Origin: Christiangramia sabulilitoris
GTDB lineage: Bacteria; Bacteroidota; Bacteroidia; Flavobacteriales; Flavobacteriaceae
Length of the DNA stretch: 64,000 bases
Assembly (NCBI RefSeq): GCF_007050985.1
Contig: NZ_VHSF01000003.1
Location: 345,500-409,499, forward strand
Direction: 5' to 3'
Position numbers and translations under genes: made by a program. Numbering within the stretch: the stretch's first letter is position 1; each line of letters begins with the position of its first letter. Positions 25,036 through 34,478 of the stretch are shown here, piece by piece. The notes under the pieces are model-generated. The model had not been told where the DNA came from and searched no databases. It saw nothing but the letters and a program-made list of their open reading frames with translations.

Positions 25036-25581
25036 ATGAAATTTCTAAGATTTACTCCTTTACTGCTCGTACTCGCAGTATTTCTAACCTCCTGCAGCAG
25101 TGTGAGAGTGGCATCAGATTATGATCGCGAAGCAGATTTCAATGAATATGGAACCTATGCTTTCTTTAAGCCGGGTATAGATAAAGCTGAAATTTCTGAT
25201 CTTGATAAAAAACGAATTTTACGTGCTATTGAGACAGAAATGGGAAAAAAAGGTTTTACTAAATCTGAAAATCCCGACCTCCTGGTAAGCATATTTACCA
25301 AGACTAATGAGAATATTAATATCTATAATAACAACGTTTATCCATTCTGGGGCTACGGCTGGGGATGGAATCCCTGGTACTGGGGCAGCGGTTTTAATAC
25401 TGTGAGCAGTACCAGTGAAGGAACTTTATATATAGACCTTATAGATTCTGAGGACAAAGAACTGGTATGGCAGGGAATGGGAACTGCGGCTCTTGCCCGC
25501 GAAGTGAATAAAAAACAGGAACGTATCAATGAGATCGTCGCCAAGATAATGGAAAAATACCCGCCGGGATTTGAAAAATAA
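25036..25581 (+). CDS. DUF4136 lipoprotein
   Basis: The 181-aa protein has a lipobox L-T-S-C (Cys20) and hence is likely lipid-anchored in the envelope. The mature domain shows the DUF4136 pattern: V-A-S-D-Y-D-R-E-A-D-F-N-E-Y-x-T-Y-A-F near the start, then a middle Trp/Tyr/Gly-rich segment (P-F-W-G-Y-G-W-G-W-N-P-W-Y-W-G, about 110-124), and a C-terminal strand-helix end. Function of the family is unknown. It follows hutU by 28 bases and is closed by an intrinsic terminator, so it could be the last gene of that operon. Confidence 0.9.
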   Translation: MKFLRFTPLLLVLAVFLTSCSSVRVASDYDREADFNEYGTYAFFKPGIDKAEISDLDKKRILRAIETEMGKKGFTKSENPDLLVSIFTKTNENINIYNNNVYPFWGYGWGWNPWYWGSGFNTVSSTSEGTLYIDLIDSEDKELVWQGMGTAALAREVNKKQERINEIVAKIMEKYPPGFEK

Positions 25582-25590
25582 ATCAATAGA

Positions 25591-25617
25591 AAAGGCCCCT
25601 TTTAAAGGGGCTTTTTT
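25591..25617 (+). terminator. Intrinsic terminator after the DUF4136 gene
   Basis: The stem AAAGGCCCC/GGGGCTTTT with a small TTTTAAA loop runs into a T6 tract, about 10 bases past the stop. Confidence 0.9.
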
Positions 25618-25699
25618 ATGCCATGTCGTTAAAGGATAAACTTCCCTTTTTCTGGCAAATTTTGTACTTTTAACGCAAACGTTCTAGTAAGACCTAATC

Positions 25700-27457
25700 A
25701 TGTTAGACAATATACAATCCAATGAGATCCTGGACAGGTTACCTGCCCATCTTCAACAATATATAAAGCCACAGAATTATGACGAATACACCCCTGTAAA
25801 TCAGGCCGTATGGCGATATGTGATGAGAAAGAATGTAGACTACCTTAGCCGGGTAGCTCATGATTCTTACCTTGATGGATTGAAAAAAACCGGGATTTCT
25901 ATAGATAGTATTCCAAATATGTATGGCATGAACCGCATCCTGGAAGAAATTGGCTGGGCAGCGGTCGCCGTAGATGGGTTTATACCGCCGGCAGCTTTTA
26001 TGGAATTCCAGGCTTATAATGTTTTAGTGATCGCCAGCGATATAAGGCAACTGGAACATATCGAATACACCCCTGCTCCAGATATTATTCATGAAGGTGC
26101 CGGCCACGCACCAATTATTGCCAATCCAGAATATGCTGAATATCTCAGACGTTTTGGCGAGATTGGATGCAAGGCGATTTCAAGTTCTCATGATTACGAG
26201 GTTTATGAAGCTATCAGGGAACTTTCTATTCTCAAGGAGGCTGAGGATACCCCGAAGGAGAAGATAGAAGAAGTTGAAAAAAGGGTTGAAGAACTTCAGA
26301 ACGCTGAGGTTAAACCCAGTGAAATGTCTCAAATTAGAAACTTACACTGGTGGACCGTTGAATATGGTCTCATCGGTACTCCAGAAAACCCAAAAATTTA
26401 TGGCGCAGGTTTACTTTCTTCTATTGGAGAGAGTAAATCCTGTATGACAGATGCGGTAGAAAAGCTCCCGTATACCCTTGAAGCTTCCAGGAAAGAATTC
26501 GATATCACGAAACCACAACCACAATTATATGTCACACCAGATTTTGCCCATCTCAGCCTGGTACTGGAAGAATTTGCCAATAAGATGGCGCTGAGAAAAG
26601 GAGGCCTGGAAGGTGTTCGAAAACTGATTGATTCAAAAAATTTAGGGACTATTGAATTTAGTACCGGAATTCAGGTATCAGGGAATTTTTCCAGGGTAAT
26701 CGAACACGAAGGAAAACCGGTATATGTTCAAACCGAGGGTAAAACGGCTCTTTCCTATCGTGAAAAAGAATTAGTTGGGCACGGAGTTTCGAATCATCCT
26801 GAAGGTTTTGGTTCTCCGGTAGGTAGCCTCAAGGGTATAAATCTTTCTATTGAGGATATGAGCCCAAGGGATCTTAGAGCATATGATATTTATGAAGGCG
26901 AGAACATAAGCCTTGAATTTGAAGGCGGAGTAAAGGTTGAAGGAGAGATCATAACAGGAACCAGGAACCTGCAGGGAAAGATCATAATTATAAGTTTCAA
27001 AAATTGTACGGTCACCTACAATGATGAGGTTCTTTTCCAGCCAGAATGGGGCAAATATGATATGGCGGTAGGTAAAAATATAATTTCAGCCTTTGCCGGT
27101 CCGGCAGATCATTCCTCATTCGATCTTATCACCCATAAACCTTCAACCACTACTATTAAAAGCAAAAAGACTCCAGAGCGGGAAGAACTGGAATCATTAT
27201 ATAAAGCAGTACGTAATATCAGAAACGGTGAGAATACTAAGTTTTCTCTGCAGGCGGCTTTTGATATAGTAAGAAAACACCATCCAAAAGACTGGCTGCT
27301 AAGTGTAGAAATTTATGAACTGGCTGTAGAAGACGATCCAAAGCTCGCAGAAGAGGTTAAAGAATATCTTCAACAATTGAAGGAGGAACGGCTGGAAGTG
27401 GCACACCTCATATCTGATGGGATAGAAATGACAGATTCAAAAATGGCCACCCCCTAG
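25700..27457 (+). CDS. Aromatic amino acid hydroxylase, 585-aa form
   Basis: The iron-binding H-E-G-A-G-H (His131, His136) and the glutamate in W-W-T-V-E-Y-G-L (Glu221) form the 2-His-1-Glu site of pterin-dependent phenylalanine/tyrosine/tryptophan hydroxylases. Residues about 1-320 are the catalytic domain, with a charged helical insert (about 179-207) before Glu221 that short bacterial PhhA proteins lack. The last 260 residues form an extra region with a beta-rich part (330-460) and a helical tail. The substrate is most likely phenylalanine, but cannot be fixed by eye. No pterin carbinolamine dehydratase gene is in the window. Its TAG overlaps by four bases the stop of the convergent DUF4230 gene. 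Confidence 0.92.
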   Translation: MLDNIQSNEILDRLPAHLQQYIKPQNYDEYTPVNQAVWRYVMRKNVDYLSRVAHDSYLDGLKKTGISIDSIPNMYGMNRILEEIGWAAVAVDGFIPPAAFMEFQAYNVLVIASDIRQLEHIEYTPAPDIIHEGAGHAPIIANPEYAEYLRRFGEIGCKAISSSHDYEVYEAIRELSILKEAEDTPKEKIEEVEKRVEELQNAEVKPSEMSQIRNLHWWTVEYGLIGTPENPKIYGAGLLSSIGESKSCMTDAVEKLPYTLEASRKEFDITKPQPQLYVTPDFAHLSLVLEEFANKMALRKGGLEGVRKLIDSKNLGTIEFSTGIQVSGNFSRVIEHEGKPVYVQTEGKTALSYREKELVGHGVSNHPEGFGSPVGSLKGINLSIEDMSPRDLRAYDIYEGENISLEFEGGVKVEGEIITGTRNLQGKIIIISFKNCTVTYNDEVLFQPEWGKYDMAVGKNIISAFAGPADHSSFDLITHKPSTTTIKSKKTPEREELESLYKAVRNIRNGENTKFSLQAAFDIVRKHHPKDWLLSVEIYELAVEDDPKLAEEVKEYLQQLKEERLEVAHLISDGIEMTDSKMATP

Positions 27458-28068
27458 AGCTTCAGTTTCTCTAATTTATCGGCCTTATTAATGGTTTGGT
27501 TCTGGTATTCCAGAGTCCAGCCCATACTACTGGTTAAAATGTAAATTTTTTGCAGCTCGCTAACTAACCTGTTCTTCGCGTTAGACTTTAAACTTGATTT
27601 ATCAATCTTTTTCCTGAGGCCTTTTTCGATCCTTTCCCGGATCTTATTATAATCCTCAGCTTCAAATTTGTTGAGATAGTCCTGGGTAACATCGTAATAT
27701 TTAATATTGGGATTGATGGTTATCTCCTCCTTGGGAATACTTTTTATAATCACACGCCTGGCCTCTTCGTCGATTTCGATATCTAACTTACTTAAATCAT
27801 AAGCTACGGCTACCTCAGCGTTAACCACGATCAAAGCCTTTTTTCTCGCTGAAAGTATATCAAAATAAAAGCTTTTCGAATTCTTATAGGTATAGACCTG
27901 GGAAAACGTGCCTTCAGTCACCACCAGTTTACCTACATTCCTTATTTGCTCTTTTATTAGCGCGGTATTTTCTTCCAGACTCTCCTTTTGAGCATTCTTC
28001 TGGTCCCAGTACATAAATCCCAGAATAACCACAGCAACCATAAGAATAGACAATATTATATTCTTCAT
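27454..28068 (-). CDS. DUF4230 membrane-anchored protein
   Basis: The 204-aa protein has one N-terminal membrane helix (about residues 3-20), then a soluble domain with beta strands (V-V-T-E-G-T-F-S-Q-V-Y-T-Y; A-L-I-V-V-N-A-E-V-A-V-A-Y-D-L; R-V-I-I-K-S-I-P) and a helical, charged C-terminus, the usual DUF4230 layout. The family is uncharacterised; the soluble part probably lies in the periplasm. The gene has no close neighbour on its strand, and its stop overlaps by four bases with that of the hydroxylase gene. Confidence 0.88.
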   Translation of the reverse strand: MKNIILSILMVAVVILGFMYWDQKNAQKESLEENTALIKEQIRNVGKLVVTEGTFSQVYTYKNSKSFYFDILSARKKALIVVNAEVAVAYDLSKLDIEIDEEARRVIIKSIPKEEITINPNIKYYDVTQDYLNKFEAEDYNKIRERIEKGLRKKIDKSSLKSNAKNRLVSELQKIYILTSSMGWTLEYQNQTINKADKLEKLKL

Positions 28069-28383
28069 ATGCGTTTGTTAGAGAAGTGAAATTAGGAAAA
28101 AAAAGGAAGAGAGAACGATTCAGAAACTCCAGTAAGAGTTAAATAAAACCTATAAAAAACTAAAGGACGGCCCCACCCGTCCTTTAGTATATTCTAAAAT
28201 CTACCCCAACAAATTTTAGAAAACAAATTTTCCATAAATAATTGATTATTAAGAACTAAATCCCGATAAACAACATCTTTTTATTTCAAATCTGCTTTGT
28301 AAAAATACGAATATTTTAATACGATTTACACATTTTTCACTTGCATTGTATTAAAATTTTAAGAATCGCAGCAATAGTAAGGC
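28069..28383. other. AT-rich gene-free stretch with a minus-strand terminator
   Basis: This 315-bp gap lies between two minus-strand genes (GSCFA upstream, DUF4230 downstream). A 12-bp perfect hairpin at 28159-28188 is followed on the minus strand by a T run. The 195 bases between it and the GSCFA stop are AT-rich. I see no open reading frame, tRNA-like fold or TAnnTTTG box on either strand. Confidence 0.6.
28153..28188 (-). terminator. Strong terminator 196 bp beyond the GSCFA gene
   Basis: The stem ACTAAAGGACGG/CCGTCCTTTAGT (28159-28170 with 28177-28188) is perfect over 12 bp around a CCCCAC loop. On the minus strand it is followed by GTTTTTTATAGG, a good T tract. Confidence 0.8.
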
Positions 28384-29334
28384 CTAAGAAAAGGTTATTT
28401 CAGGGTGTTTTTTCTGAATTTCCTCGATTTTTGATTTTATTTTTGTAAGAAATTTCTTATGATCTGAAGAGTTTTCTTCTCGGGGAGTGTGAGCCAGAGC
28501 CTTCTGAATTTTATCTATTTCTGAATTTAGTCGCAGGGAATTATCTGACAACCAGCTAACTGAAAATAAATTCCATATATAATCTACAGCAACTTTGCTC
28601 GGGTGAAGCATATCTTCCTTGTAAAACCTGTAATCCCGAAGTTCATCCATCATGATCTCGTAGGAAGGAAAATAAAAGGATGAATTTGATGTGTCAATAA
28701 ACTGATGTAAGGCTGAAATAAGATTTGCCTTGCTATGCTGGTTTTCAATAAAACCATCTTTAAGGTGCCTCACCGGAGAGATCGTGAAGATTATTTTAGC
28801 TTCTTTATTTATCTGTGAAACAGCATGATCTATTACCTCAAGATCATTGATGATCTCGTTCACAGAAGAAAGCTCTTTTATAAATTTACTCTGTGGGATC
28901 TTATGACAATTGGCCGCTATGGTCGCTTTTCCTTCATAAACATAACCCCAGGCTGTACCAAGACTAATGACAATATGGGAAGCGTTTTCAATAAAATCAC
29001 GACTGCCCTCAATAGCCAGATTGAGATCCTTAAGACAATCTGCTTTTGTTGGCCTTCGCATATCTGAATGCGCTTCGAAAGACTGCCAGCCACCATTGAA
29101 CTCGATAAGATCTTTTTCCTGAAATGCTTCCTTATTGGAAAGTCTCTGAAAAAATTTGCGAATTGGAGATGGATGAAAAATGATACCTGTTGGATTCTGA
29201 AGATTTTTGAATTTAAAACGATCCAGTTTACTACCAATATTTTCTACAAAACAGGACCCTATCAAAAATATGCCTGAGCCATGCTCAATTTTTGAAATTC
29301 CTTCTGTTACCGGTACCCTTGTTCTGAAATTCAT
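28384..29334 (-). CDS. GSCFA domain protein
   Basis: The 316-aa cytoplasmic protein carries L-I-G-S-C-F-V-E-N-I-G at residues 24-34, the signature of the GSCFA family (here Val replaces the usual Ala), and then the block N-P-T-G-I-I-F-H-P. It is an SGNH-hydrolase-like fold in which the Ser of G-S-C-F acts as nucleophile candidate; substrates are unknown. A later D-M-L-H-P-S (about 256-261) could hold the Asp-x-x-His pair. The gene is 45 bases downstream of alaS, with a terminator between, and no promoter box is visible. Confidence 0.88.
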   Translation of the reverse strand: MNFRTRVPVTEGISKIEHGSGIFLIGSCFVENIGSKLDRFKFKNLQNPTGIIFHPSPIRKFFQRLSNKEAFQEKDLIEFNGGWQSFEAHSDMRRPTKADCLKDLNLAIEGSRDFIENASHIVISLGTAWGYVYEGKATIAANCHKIPQSKFIKELSSVNEIINDLEVIDHAVSQINKEAKIIFTISPVRHLKDGFIENQHSKANLISALHQFIDTSNSSFYFPSYEIMMDELRDYRFYKEDMLHPSKVAVDYIWNLFSVSWLSDNSLRLNSEIDKIQKALAHTPREENSSDHKKFLTKIKSKIEEIQKKHPEITFS

Positions 29335-29345
29335 ATTCTTAAATT

Positions 29346-29378
29346 AAAAAATCCCGGTGAGATACCGGGATTTTTTTA
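29346..29378. terminator. Bidirectional terminator after alaS
   Basis: AAAAATCCCGGT pairs with ACCGGGATTTTT around GAG(A)T. T runs on both strands; it serves the minus-strand alaS gene. Confidence 0.9.
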
Positions 29379-29379
29379 G

Positions 29380-31995
29380 TTATTTTATAAAACTTTCAGC
29401 CTTTTGCAGTGCTTCATTGAGCCCTTCGGGCTTCTTACCACCGGCCGTAGCGAAGAACGGCTGGCCACCGCCTCCACCCTGAATATATTTACCAAGTTCC
29501 CGCACGATCGTACCGGCATTAAGATCCTTTTCACTTACAAGTTCTTTCGAAATATAGCAGGATAATAATGCTTTTCCATTCTGCTCTGTACCGAATAATA
29601 AGAACAAATTCTCTATTTCTTCACTTAACTGAAAAGCGAGGTCTTTAATTCCGGCGGCATCCAGGTCTACTTTTTTAGCCAGAAAATTCACTCCATTGAC
29701 GGGTTTAACCTCCTGTTTCAGTTCAGATTTTAAATTTTTTGCTTTATCCTTCAGCAGGCTTTCTACCTGCTTTTTCAAGATATTATTCTCTTCCTGTAAA
29801 TTATTGATAGCTTTTACGGGATCTTTTGCGTTTTTTAGTCCGCTTTTGATCTCCTCAAGAATATCGGTTTGCTTTTCAAAGTATTTCATGGCCGCTTCAC
29901 CGGTGATGGCTTCAATTCGTCTTATTCCCGAAGCTACTGCAGATTCTCCCGTTATCTTAAAATACCAGATATCTGCCGTATTTTGAACGTGTGTACCTCC
30001 ACAAAGTTCCATGGAATCCCCAAAGCGAATCGCCCTTACAGAATCTCCATATTTTTCCCCGAACAAAGCAATTGCACCCTGATCTATGGCTTCATGATAA
30101 CTTGTATTCCTCTGCTCATCAAGGCTAATCTGCTCGCGAATCCTGGCATTTACAAATTTTTCAACTTTCTCCAGTTCTTCTGCACTTACTTTACTAAAAT
30201 GAGAAAAATCAAATCTCAAATAACCGCTTTGCACCATGGATCCCTTCTGCTCCACATGAGTTCCAAGAATACTTCTTAAGGCCTGGTGAAGTAAGTGGGT
30301 AGCGGTATGATTAGATGCAGTATTCGATCGCTCCGTACTATTTACAATAGCTTTAAAATCGGCATCTGTATTCTCCGGTAATTTTTTAGTAAAATGTACG
30401 ATCAGGTTATTCTCCTTTTTAGTGTCTAAAACTTCTACAACCTCCCCTTCAGAAGACATAATAATTCCTTTATCGCCAACCTGTCCACCTCCTTCAGGAT
30501 AAAAGGGAGTTCTATTAAGTACGACCTGGTACATCTCTCCTTTTTTCTTCGATTCTACTTTTCGGTACTTAGCGATCTTAACCTCGGTTTCCAGTTCATC
30601 ATAACCTACAAACGCGTTTTCCTGCACTTCTGCCAGTTCTACCCAGTCACCAGCACTAACGGCCGTAGCTTCCCGGGAACGGTCTTTCTGCTTTTTCAAT
30701 TCAGCTTCAAAACCTTTTTCATCCAGCTCATAGCCGTTTTCCCTTAGGATCAAAGCCGTAAGGTCTATCGGGAAACCAAAAGTATCGTAAAGTTCGAATG
30801 CTTTTTCTCCTGATATGGTTTTATCATTTGAACTTTTCATAAGGTCCTCCAGTAATACCAGACCCTGGTCCAGAGTTCTCAGGAAAGAAGCCTCTTCTTC
30901 ACGAATCACATTCTCCATCAGAGACTGCTGGGTCTTTAATTCTGGAAAGGCCCCGCCCATCTGTGCGCTTAACACAGGTACAAGTTTATAAATAAATGGT
31001 TCCTTAGTATTTAAAAAAGTAAACCCATACCTGATAGCTCTTCTCAGGATCCTTCTAATCACGTACCCGGCACCGGTATTGCTCGGCAACTGCCCGTCTG
31101 CGATAGAAAATGCAACCGCTCTTACATGATCTGCAATTACCCGCATGGCAATATCAATTTCTTCATTATTTCCGTAAGTGCGGGAGGTAATGTTTTCAAT
31201 TTCACCTAATAAAGGGGTGAAAACATCGGTATCATAATTAGACTGGGTATTCTGTAAGACCATACACAGACGCTCAAAGCCCATACCCGTATCAATATGC
31301 TTTGCCGGGAGTTCCTCGAGATCACCATTGGCTTTACGATTATACTGCATAAAGACAAGGTTCCAAATCTCCACCACCTGTGGATGATCCATATTTACAA
31401 GATCCCTTCCCGGAATTTTAGCTTTCTCTTCTTCAGATCTAATGTCAATATGAATTTCTGAACAAGGCCCACATGGTCCCTGATCTCCCATTTCCCAGAA
31501 GTTGTCTTTTTTATTTCCGTAGATGATCCTCTCTTCCGGAACTATCTTTTTCCATAAATCAAGAGCTTCGGTATCTAACCCAAGATTATCCCTGTCTTCA
31601 CTACCTTCAAAAACCGAAACGTACAGGTTCTCTGGTGCAATTTTAAAGACATCTGTCAAAAGTTCCCAGGCCCAGTTAATGGCCTCTTCTTTGAAATAAT
31701 CACCAAAACTCCAGTTACCCAACATCTCGAACATGGTATGGTGATAGGTATCATGGCCTACCTCCTCCAGATCATTGTGTTTTCCACTCACTCTCAGACA
31801 TTTTTGAGTATCGGTCACCCGGTTATTTTTAGGTACAGAATTACCCAGAAAATACTCCTTGAACTGGTTCATTCCAGCATTGGTAAACATCAGCGTAGGG
31901 TCATCCTTGATAACCATAGGCGCAGATTGCACAATGTTATGTGATTTAGATTTAAAAAATTCTAGAAACTGTTTGCGGATATCCTGTGACTTCAT
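29380..31995 (-). CDS. alaS: Alanyl-tRNA synthetase
   Basis: The full-length 871-aa enzyme attaches alanine to tRNA-Ala. The class II catalytic domain begins with [11 protein letters not shown] and motif 2 F-K-E-Y-F-L-G (about 42-48), and the [18 protein letters not shown] block (about 70-87) is characteristic. The editing domain holds H-x3-H (N-H-T-A-T-H-L-L-H, near residue 560) and C-G-G-T-H (near 660), the zinc-dependent site that removes mischarged Ser/Gly. The C-Ala domain with [14 protein letters not shown] ends the protein. No frameshift or missing motif. Confidence 0.98.
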   Translation of the reverse strand: MKSQDIRKQFLEFFKSKSHNIVQSAPMVIKDDPTLMFTNAGMNQFKEYFLGNSVPKNNRVTDTQKCLRVSGKHNDLEEVGHDTYHHTMFEMLGNWSFGDYFKEEAINWAWELLTDVFKIAPENLYVSVFEGSEDRDNLGLDTEALDLWKKIVPEERIIYGNKKDNFWEMGDQGPCGPCSEIHIDIRSEEEKAKIPGRDLVNMDHPQVVEIWNLVFMQYNRKANGDLEELPAKHIDTGMGFERLCMVLQNTQSNYDTDVFTPLLGEIENITSRTYGNNEEIDIAMRVIADHVRAVAFSIADGQLPSNTGAGYVIRRILRRAIRYGFTFLNTKEPFIYKLVPVLSAQMGGAFPELKTQQSLMENVIREEEASFLRTLDQGLVLLEDLMKSSNDKTISGEKAFELYDTFGFPIDLTALILRENGYELDEKGFEAELKKQKDRSREATAVSAGDWVELAEVQENAFVGYDELETEVKIAKYRKVESKKKGEMYQVVLNRTPFYPEGGGQVGDKGIIMSSEGEVVEVLDTKKENNLIVHFTKKLPENTDADFKAIVNSTERSNTASNHTATHLLHQALRSILGTHVEQKGSMVQSGYLRFDFSHFSKVSAEELEKVEKFVNARIREQISLDEQRNTSYHEAIDQGAIALFGEKYGDSVRAIRFGDSMELCGGTHVQNTADIWYFKITGESAVASGIRRIEAITGEAAMKYFEKQTDILEEIKSGLKNAKDPVKAINNLQEENNILKKQVESLLKDKAKNLKSELKQEVKPVNGVNFLAKKVDLDAAGIKDLAFQLSEEIENLFLLFGTEQNGKALLSCYISKELVSEKDLNAGTIVRELGKYIQGGGGGQPFFATAGGKKPEGLNEALQKAESFIK

Positions 31996-32048
31996 TCAGT
32001 TATTTTCTTGCAAAATTCATTAAATTATGAAGACGGCAAAACAATTCA

Positions 32049-32056
32049 TATATTTG
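32049..32056 (+). promoter_or_regulatory. Possible -7 box of the M23 operon
   Basis: TATATTTG matches TAnnTTTG exactly and lies 70 bases before the ATG at 32127, in the divergent gap to alaS. I see no TTG at the expected -33 distance. Confidence 0.4.
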
Positions 32057-32126
32057 TTCGTTAACCGTATTAAATTATACAGTTTTCAAGCCGTTTCTGG
32101 TGGCAAAAATAGCACAAATTTAACTC

Positions 32127-33104
32127 ATGTCGAAGGTTAAATATTATTACGATAGCGAGACCCTTTCATATAAAAAGATCGAGCAGAAAAAAGGCAGGCG
32201 GTTAGGGATCGCCCTGCTAAGTATTACCGGTTCTTTTCTGGCCGGTTTTATTCTTCTCATTATCTATCTGAATATTCCCCAGATCGAAACTCCGAAAGAA
32301 AAAGCATTAAAGAGGGAGCTTCAGAACATGAAGCTTCAATATGGTCTGCTTAATAAAAAAATGGATCAGATCCAGGATGTCATGGCCAATATAGAGGACC
32401 GTGACAACAACATCTATCGCCTGTATTTCGAAGCAAATCCAATTCCTGAAGAACAAAGAAAAGCCGGATTTGGAGGTATTAACCGTTATAAAGACCTTGA
32501 AGGATTTGACAATAGTAAATTAATCACTGAGACCACAAAGAGATTGGATATTCTAACCAAGCGACTGGTGGTCCAGTCAAAATCCCTCGATGAGATCGCA
32601 GAGCTGGCCCGGGAGAAAGGTGAATTACTTTCTGCTATTCCGGCCATACAGCCGGTGAATAATGAAGATCTAAGCAGGATAGCTTCCGGATATGGTGTAA
32701 GAACAGATCCCTTCACTAAAGCTCGAAAATTCCATTACGGGATGGATTTCACCGCTCCCAGAGGAACTCCTGTATATGCCACCGGTGACGGGCGTGTAGC
32801 CAGAGCAGACAGCAGATCTACCGGATATGGAAACCATATAAGAATAGATCATGGTTATGGCTATACCAGCCTGTATGCCCACCTTTATAAATATAATGTA
32901 AGAAGAGGCCGGAGAGTTAAACGTGGTGATGTGATAGGTTTCGTTGGAAATACGGGGAGATCTGAAGCGCCACATTTACATTACGAGATATTTAAGGATG
33001 GCAAAAGGATCAATCCTATTAATTTCTATTATGGAAATCTTTCTCCGGAAGAATTTGGAGAAGTTCTGGATAAAGCCCAACGTGAAAATCAATCGCTTGA
33101 TTAA
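32127..33104 (+). CDS. M23 (LytM) family cell-wall metallopeptidase
   Basis: The 325-aa protein has one membrane helix (about 27-49) and a coiled-coil stretch (about 57-95), placing the catalytic domain in the periplasm. The M23 motifs are complete: H203-x3-D207 in H-Y-G-M-D-F, and H283-x-H285 in H-L-H-Y-E, with a conserved His252 (Y-A-H-L). It hydrolyses peptide cross-links in peptidoglycan, or, if a coupled adaptor, controls such enzymes. Its stop overlaps by one base with the ATG of the MerR-like gene (TAATG), a translational coupling. Confidence 0.95.
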   Translation: MSKVKYYYDSETLSYKKIEQKKGRRLGIALLSITGSFLAGFILLIIYLNIPQIETPKEKALKRELQNMKLQYGLLNKKMDQIQDVMANIEDRDNNIYRLYFEANPIPEEQRKAGFGGINRYKDLEGFDNSKLITETTKRLDILTKRLVVQSKSLDEIAELAREKGELLSAIPAIQPVNNEDLSRIASGYGVRTDPFTKARKFHYGMDFTAPRGTPVYATGDGRVARADSRSTGYGNHIRIDHGYGYTSLYAHLYKYNVRRGRRVKRGDVIGFVGNTGRSEAPHLHYEIFKDGKRINPINFYYGNLSPEEFGEVLDKAQRENQSLD

Positions 33105-33433
33105 TGCACATAAACCTTCCTGAAAAACGCTATTACAGTATTGGCGAAGTCGCCGAAGCCTTTAAAGTAAACACCTCCCTGATAAGGTTCTGGGAAAAGG
33201 AATTTGACGCTATCAAACCCAAGAAAAACGCCAAAGGCAACAGGAAGTTTACTCCAGAAGATATTAAGAACTTAAGTCTTATCTACCATCTGGTTAAAGA
33301 ACGTGGTTTTACGCTTGAAGGAGCCAAGACCCATTTAAAAGAAGAAAAACACAAAACGCTGAGTAACTTTGAAATAATAAGGAAACTTGAAAGCGTCAAA
33401 TCTGAACTAATCAACCTTAAAAATCAATTGTAA
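33104..33433 (+). CDS. MerR family transcriptional regulator, short
   Basis: The 109-aa protein is a minimal MerR DNA-binding unit: Y-Y-S-I-G-E-V-A-E-A-F-K-V-N-T-S-L-I-R-F-W-E-K-E-F (residues 10-34) is the winged helix, N-R-K-F-T-P-E-D-I the second part, and the C-terminal helix V-K-S-E-L-I-N-L-K-N-Q (98 on) is the dimer coiled coil. No ligand-binding domain follows. The stop-start overlap with the M23 gene and a one-base gap to lemA show that all belong to one operon. Whether it regulates this operon is inference. Confidence 0.9.
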   Translation: MHINLPEKRYYSIGEVAEAFKVNTSLIRFWEKEFDAIKPKKNAKGNRKFTPEDIKNLSLIYHLVKERGFTLEGAKTHLKEEKHKTLSNFEIIRKLESVKSELINLKNQL

Positions 33434-33434
33434 T

Positions 33435-34031
33435 ATGAAAAAGTGGCTTATCCCCTTAATAATTATCGTTATTGGAGTTATCGTGATCTGGAGATTCACT
33501 GCAGGATTCAATAACACCGCAGTAACCAAGGAAGAGAACGCTAAACTAGCCTGGTCCAATGTAGAAAGTTCTTACCAGAGAAGAAATGACCTTATTGGTA
33601 ACCTGGTAAAAACAGTAGAAGGTGCAGCAGATTTTGAACGAGGTACTTTAAAGGAGGTGATCGAAGCCAGGGCTAAAGCAACTTCTGTAAATGTAGATGC
33701 TGAAAATTTAAGTGCAGCCCAGATTCAGCAATTTCAGGAGGCACAACAGGGAGTTACCTCGGCATTATCCAGGTTACTGGTTACTGTAGAAAGATATCCT
33801 GAATTAAAGGCGAACCAGAACTTTCTGCAGCTTCAATCACAGCTGGAAGGAACCGAAAACCGGATCAATGTGGCACGAGACAGATACAATGAAGCGGTTA
33901 CAGATTACAATACTTATATAAGAGTATTTCCAAATAATATGTTTGCTGGACTTTTCGGTTTTGAGCGAATGGAGCGTTTCCAGGCAGATGCAGGAGCAGA
34001 AAATGCACCAGATGTAGAATTCGATTTTTAA
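33435..34031 (+). CDS. LemA family protein
   Basis: The 198-aa protein has an N-terminal membrane helix (residues 5-22) and the conserved LemA block W-S-N-V-E-S-S-Y-Q-R-R-N-D-L-I-G-N-L-V-K-T-V (about 37-58), with later N-x-N-V-A-R-D-R-Y-N-E-A-V-x-x-Y-N (about 137-153) and P-N-N-M-F-A-G-L-F-G-F. LemA proteins are four-helix membrane-anchored proteins commonly encoded next to TPM proteins; their biochemical role is unclear. Three bases separate it from the next gene, so it is part of the same operon. Confidence 0.93.
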   Translation: MKKWLIPLIIIVIGVIVIWRFTAGFNNTAVTKEENAKLAWSNVESSYQRRNDLIGNLVKTVEGAADFERGTLKEVIEARAKATSVNVDAENLSAAQIQQFQEAQQGVTSALSRLLVTVERYPELKANQNFLQLQSQLEGTENRINVARDRYNEAVTDYNTYIRVFPNNMFAGLFGFERMERFQADAGAENAPDVEFDF

Positions 34032-34034
34032 AGA

Positions 34035-34478
34035 ATGAGCGTACAAAGCGAGGCTTTTTTAAGTAAGAGAGAAGAAGAGGAAATTGTTGAGGCCATAAGA
34101 ATAGCTGAAAGCAAGACCAGTGGCGAGATCAGGGTACACCTGGAACCCAGCACAGGTAAACAGGATATTTTTGAGAGAGCCATGGAAGTTTTCCATGCGC
34201 TTAAAATGGATAATACCAAGGAGGCAAATGGCGTCCTCATCTATGTTGCTGTAGAAGACAGGAATTTTGTCATTTACGGAGACAAGGGAATAAATGATGT
34301 GGTAGCAGATGATTTCTGGGAAAGCACCAAAGATCTTATCGTATCCCATTTCAAGGAAGGGCGTTTTAAAGACGGCCTTGTGGAAGGAGTATTAAAGGCA
34401 GGAGAGCAATTAAAGAAACATTTCCCCTGGGATGAAGATGACACCAACGAATTATCTGATCAAATTTCAAAAGGATAA
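34035..34478 (+). CDS. TPM domain protein, cytoplasmic form
   Basis: The 147-aa protein matches the TPM (repair of photosystem II/YgcG-type) fold: a helix with E-E-E-I-V-E-A-I-R-I-A-E, the strand T-S-G-E-I-R-V-H-L-E (about 31-40), then V-L-I-Y-V-A-V-E-D-R-N-F-V-I-Y-G-D-K-G-I (about 69-88), and the C-terminal F-x-E-G-R-F-K-D-G-L-V-E-G-V. It has no signal peptide or membrane helix. The following TPM gene begins 47 bases before its stop codon. Confidence 0.85.
   Translation: MSVQSEAFLSKREEEEIVEAIRIAESKTSGEIRVHLEPSTGKQDIFERAMEVFHALKMDNTKEANGVLIYVAVEDRNFVIYGDKGINDVVADDFWESTKDLIVSHFKEGRFKDGLVEGVLKAGEQLKKHFPWDEDDTNELSDQISKG

Noticed and set aside
32115-32122. Minus-strand TAAATTTG as alaS promoter
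   Set aside because: It lies 120 bases from the alaS ATG and has no -33 TTG at a suitable spacing; support is too weak to annotate.
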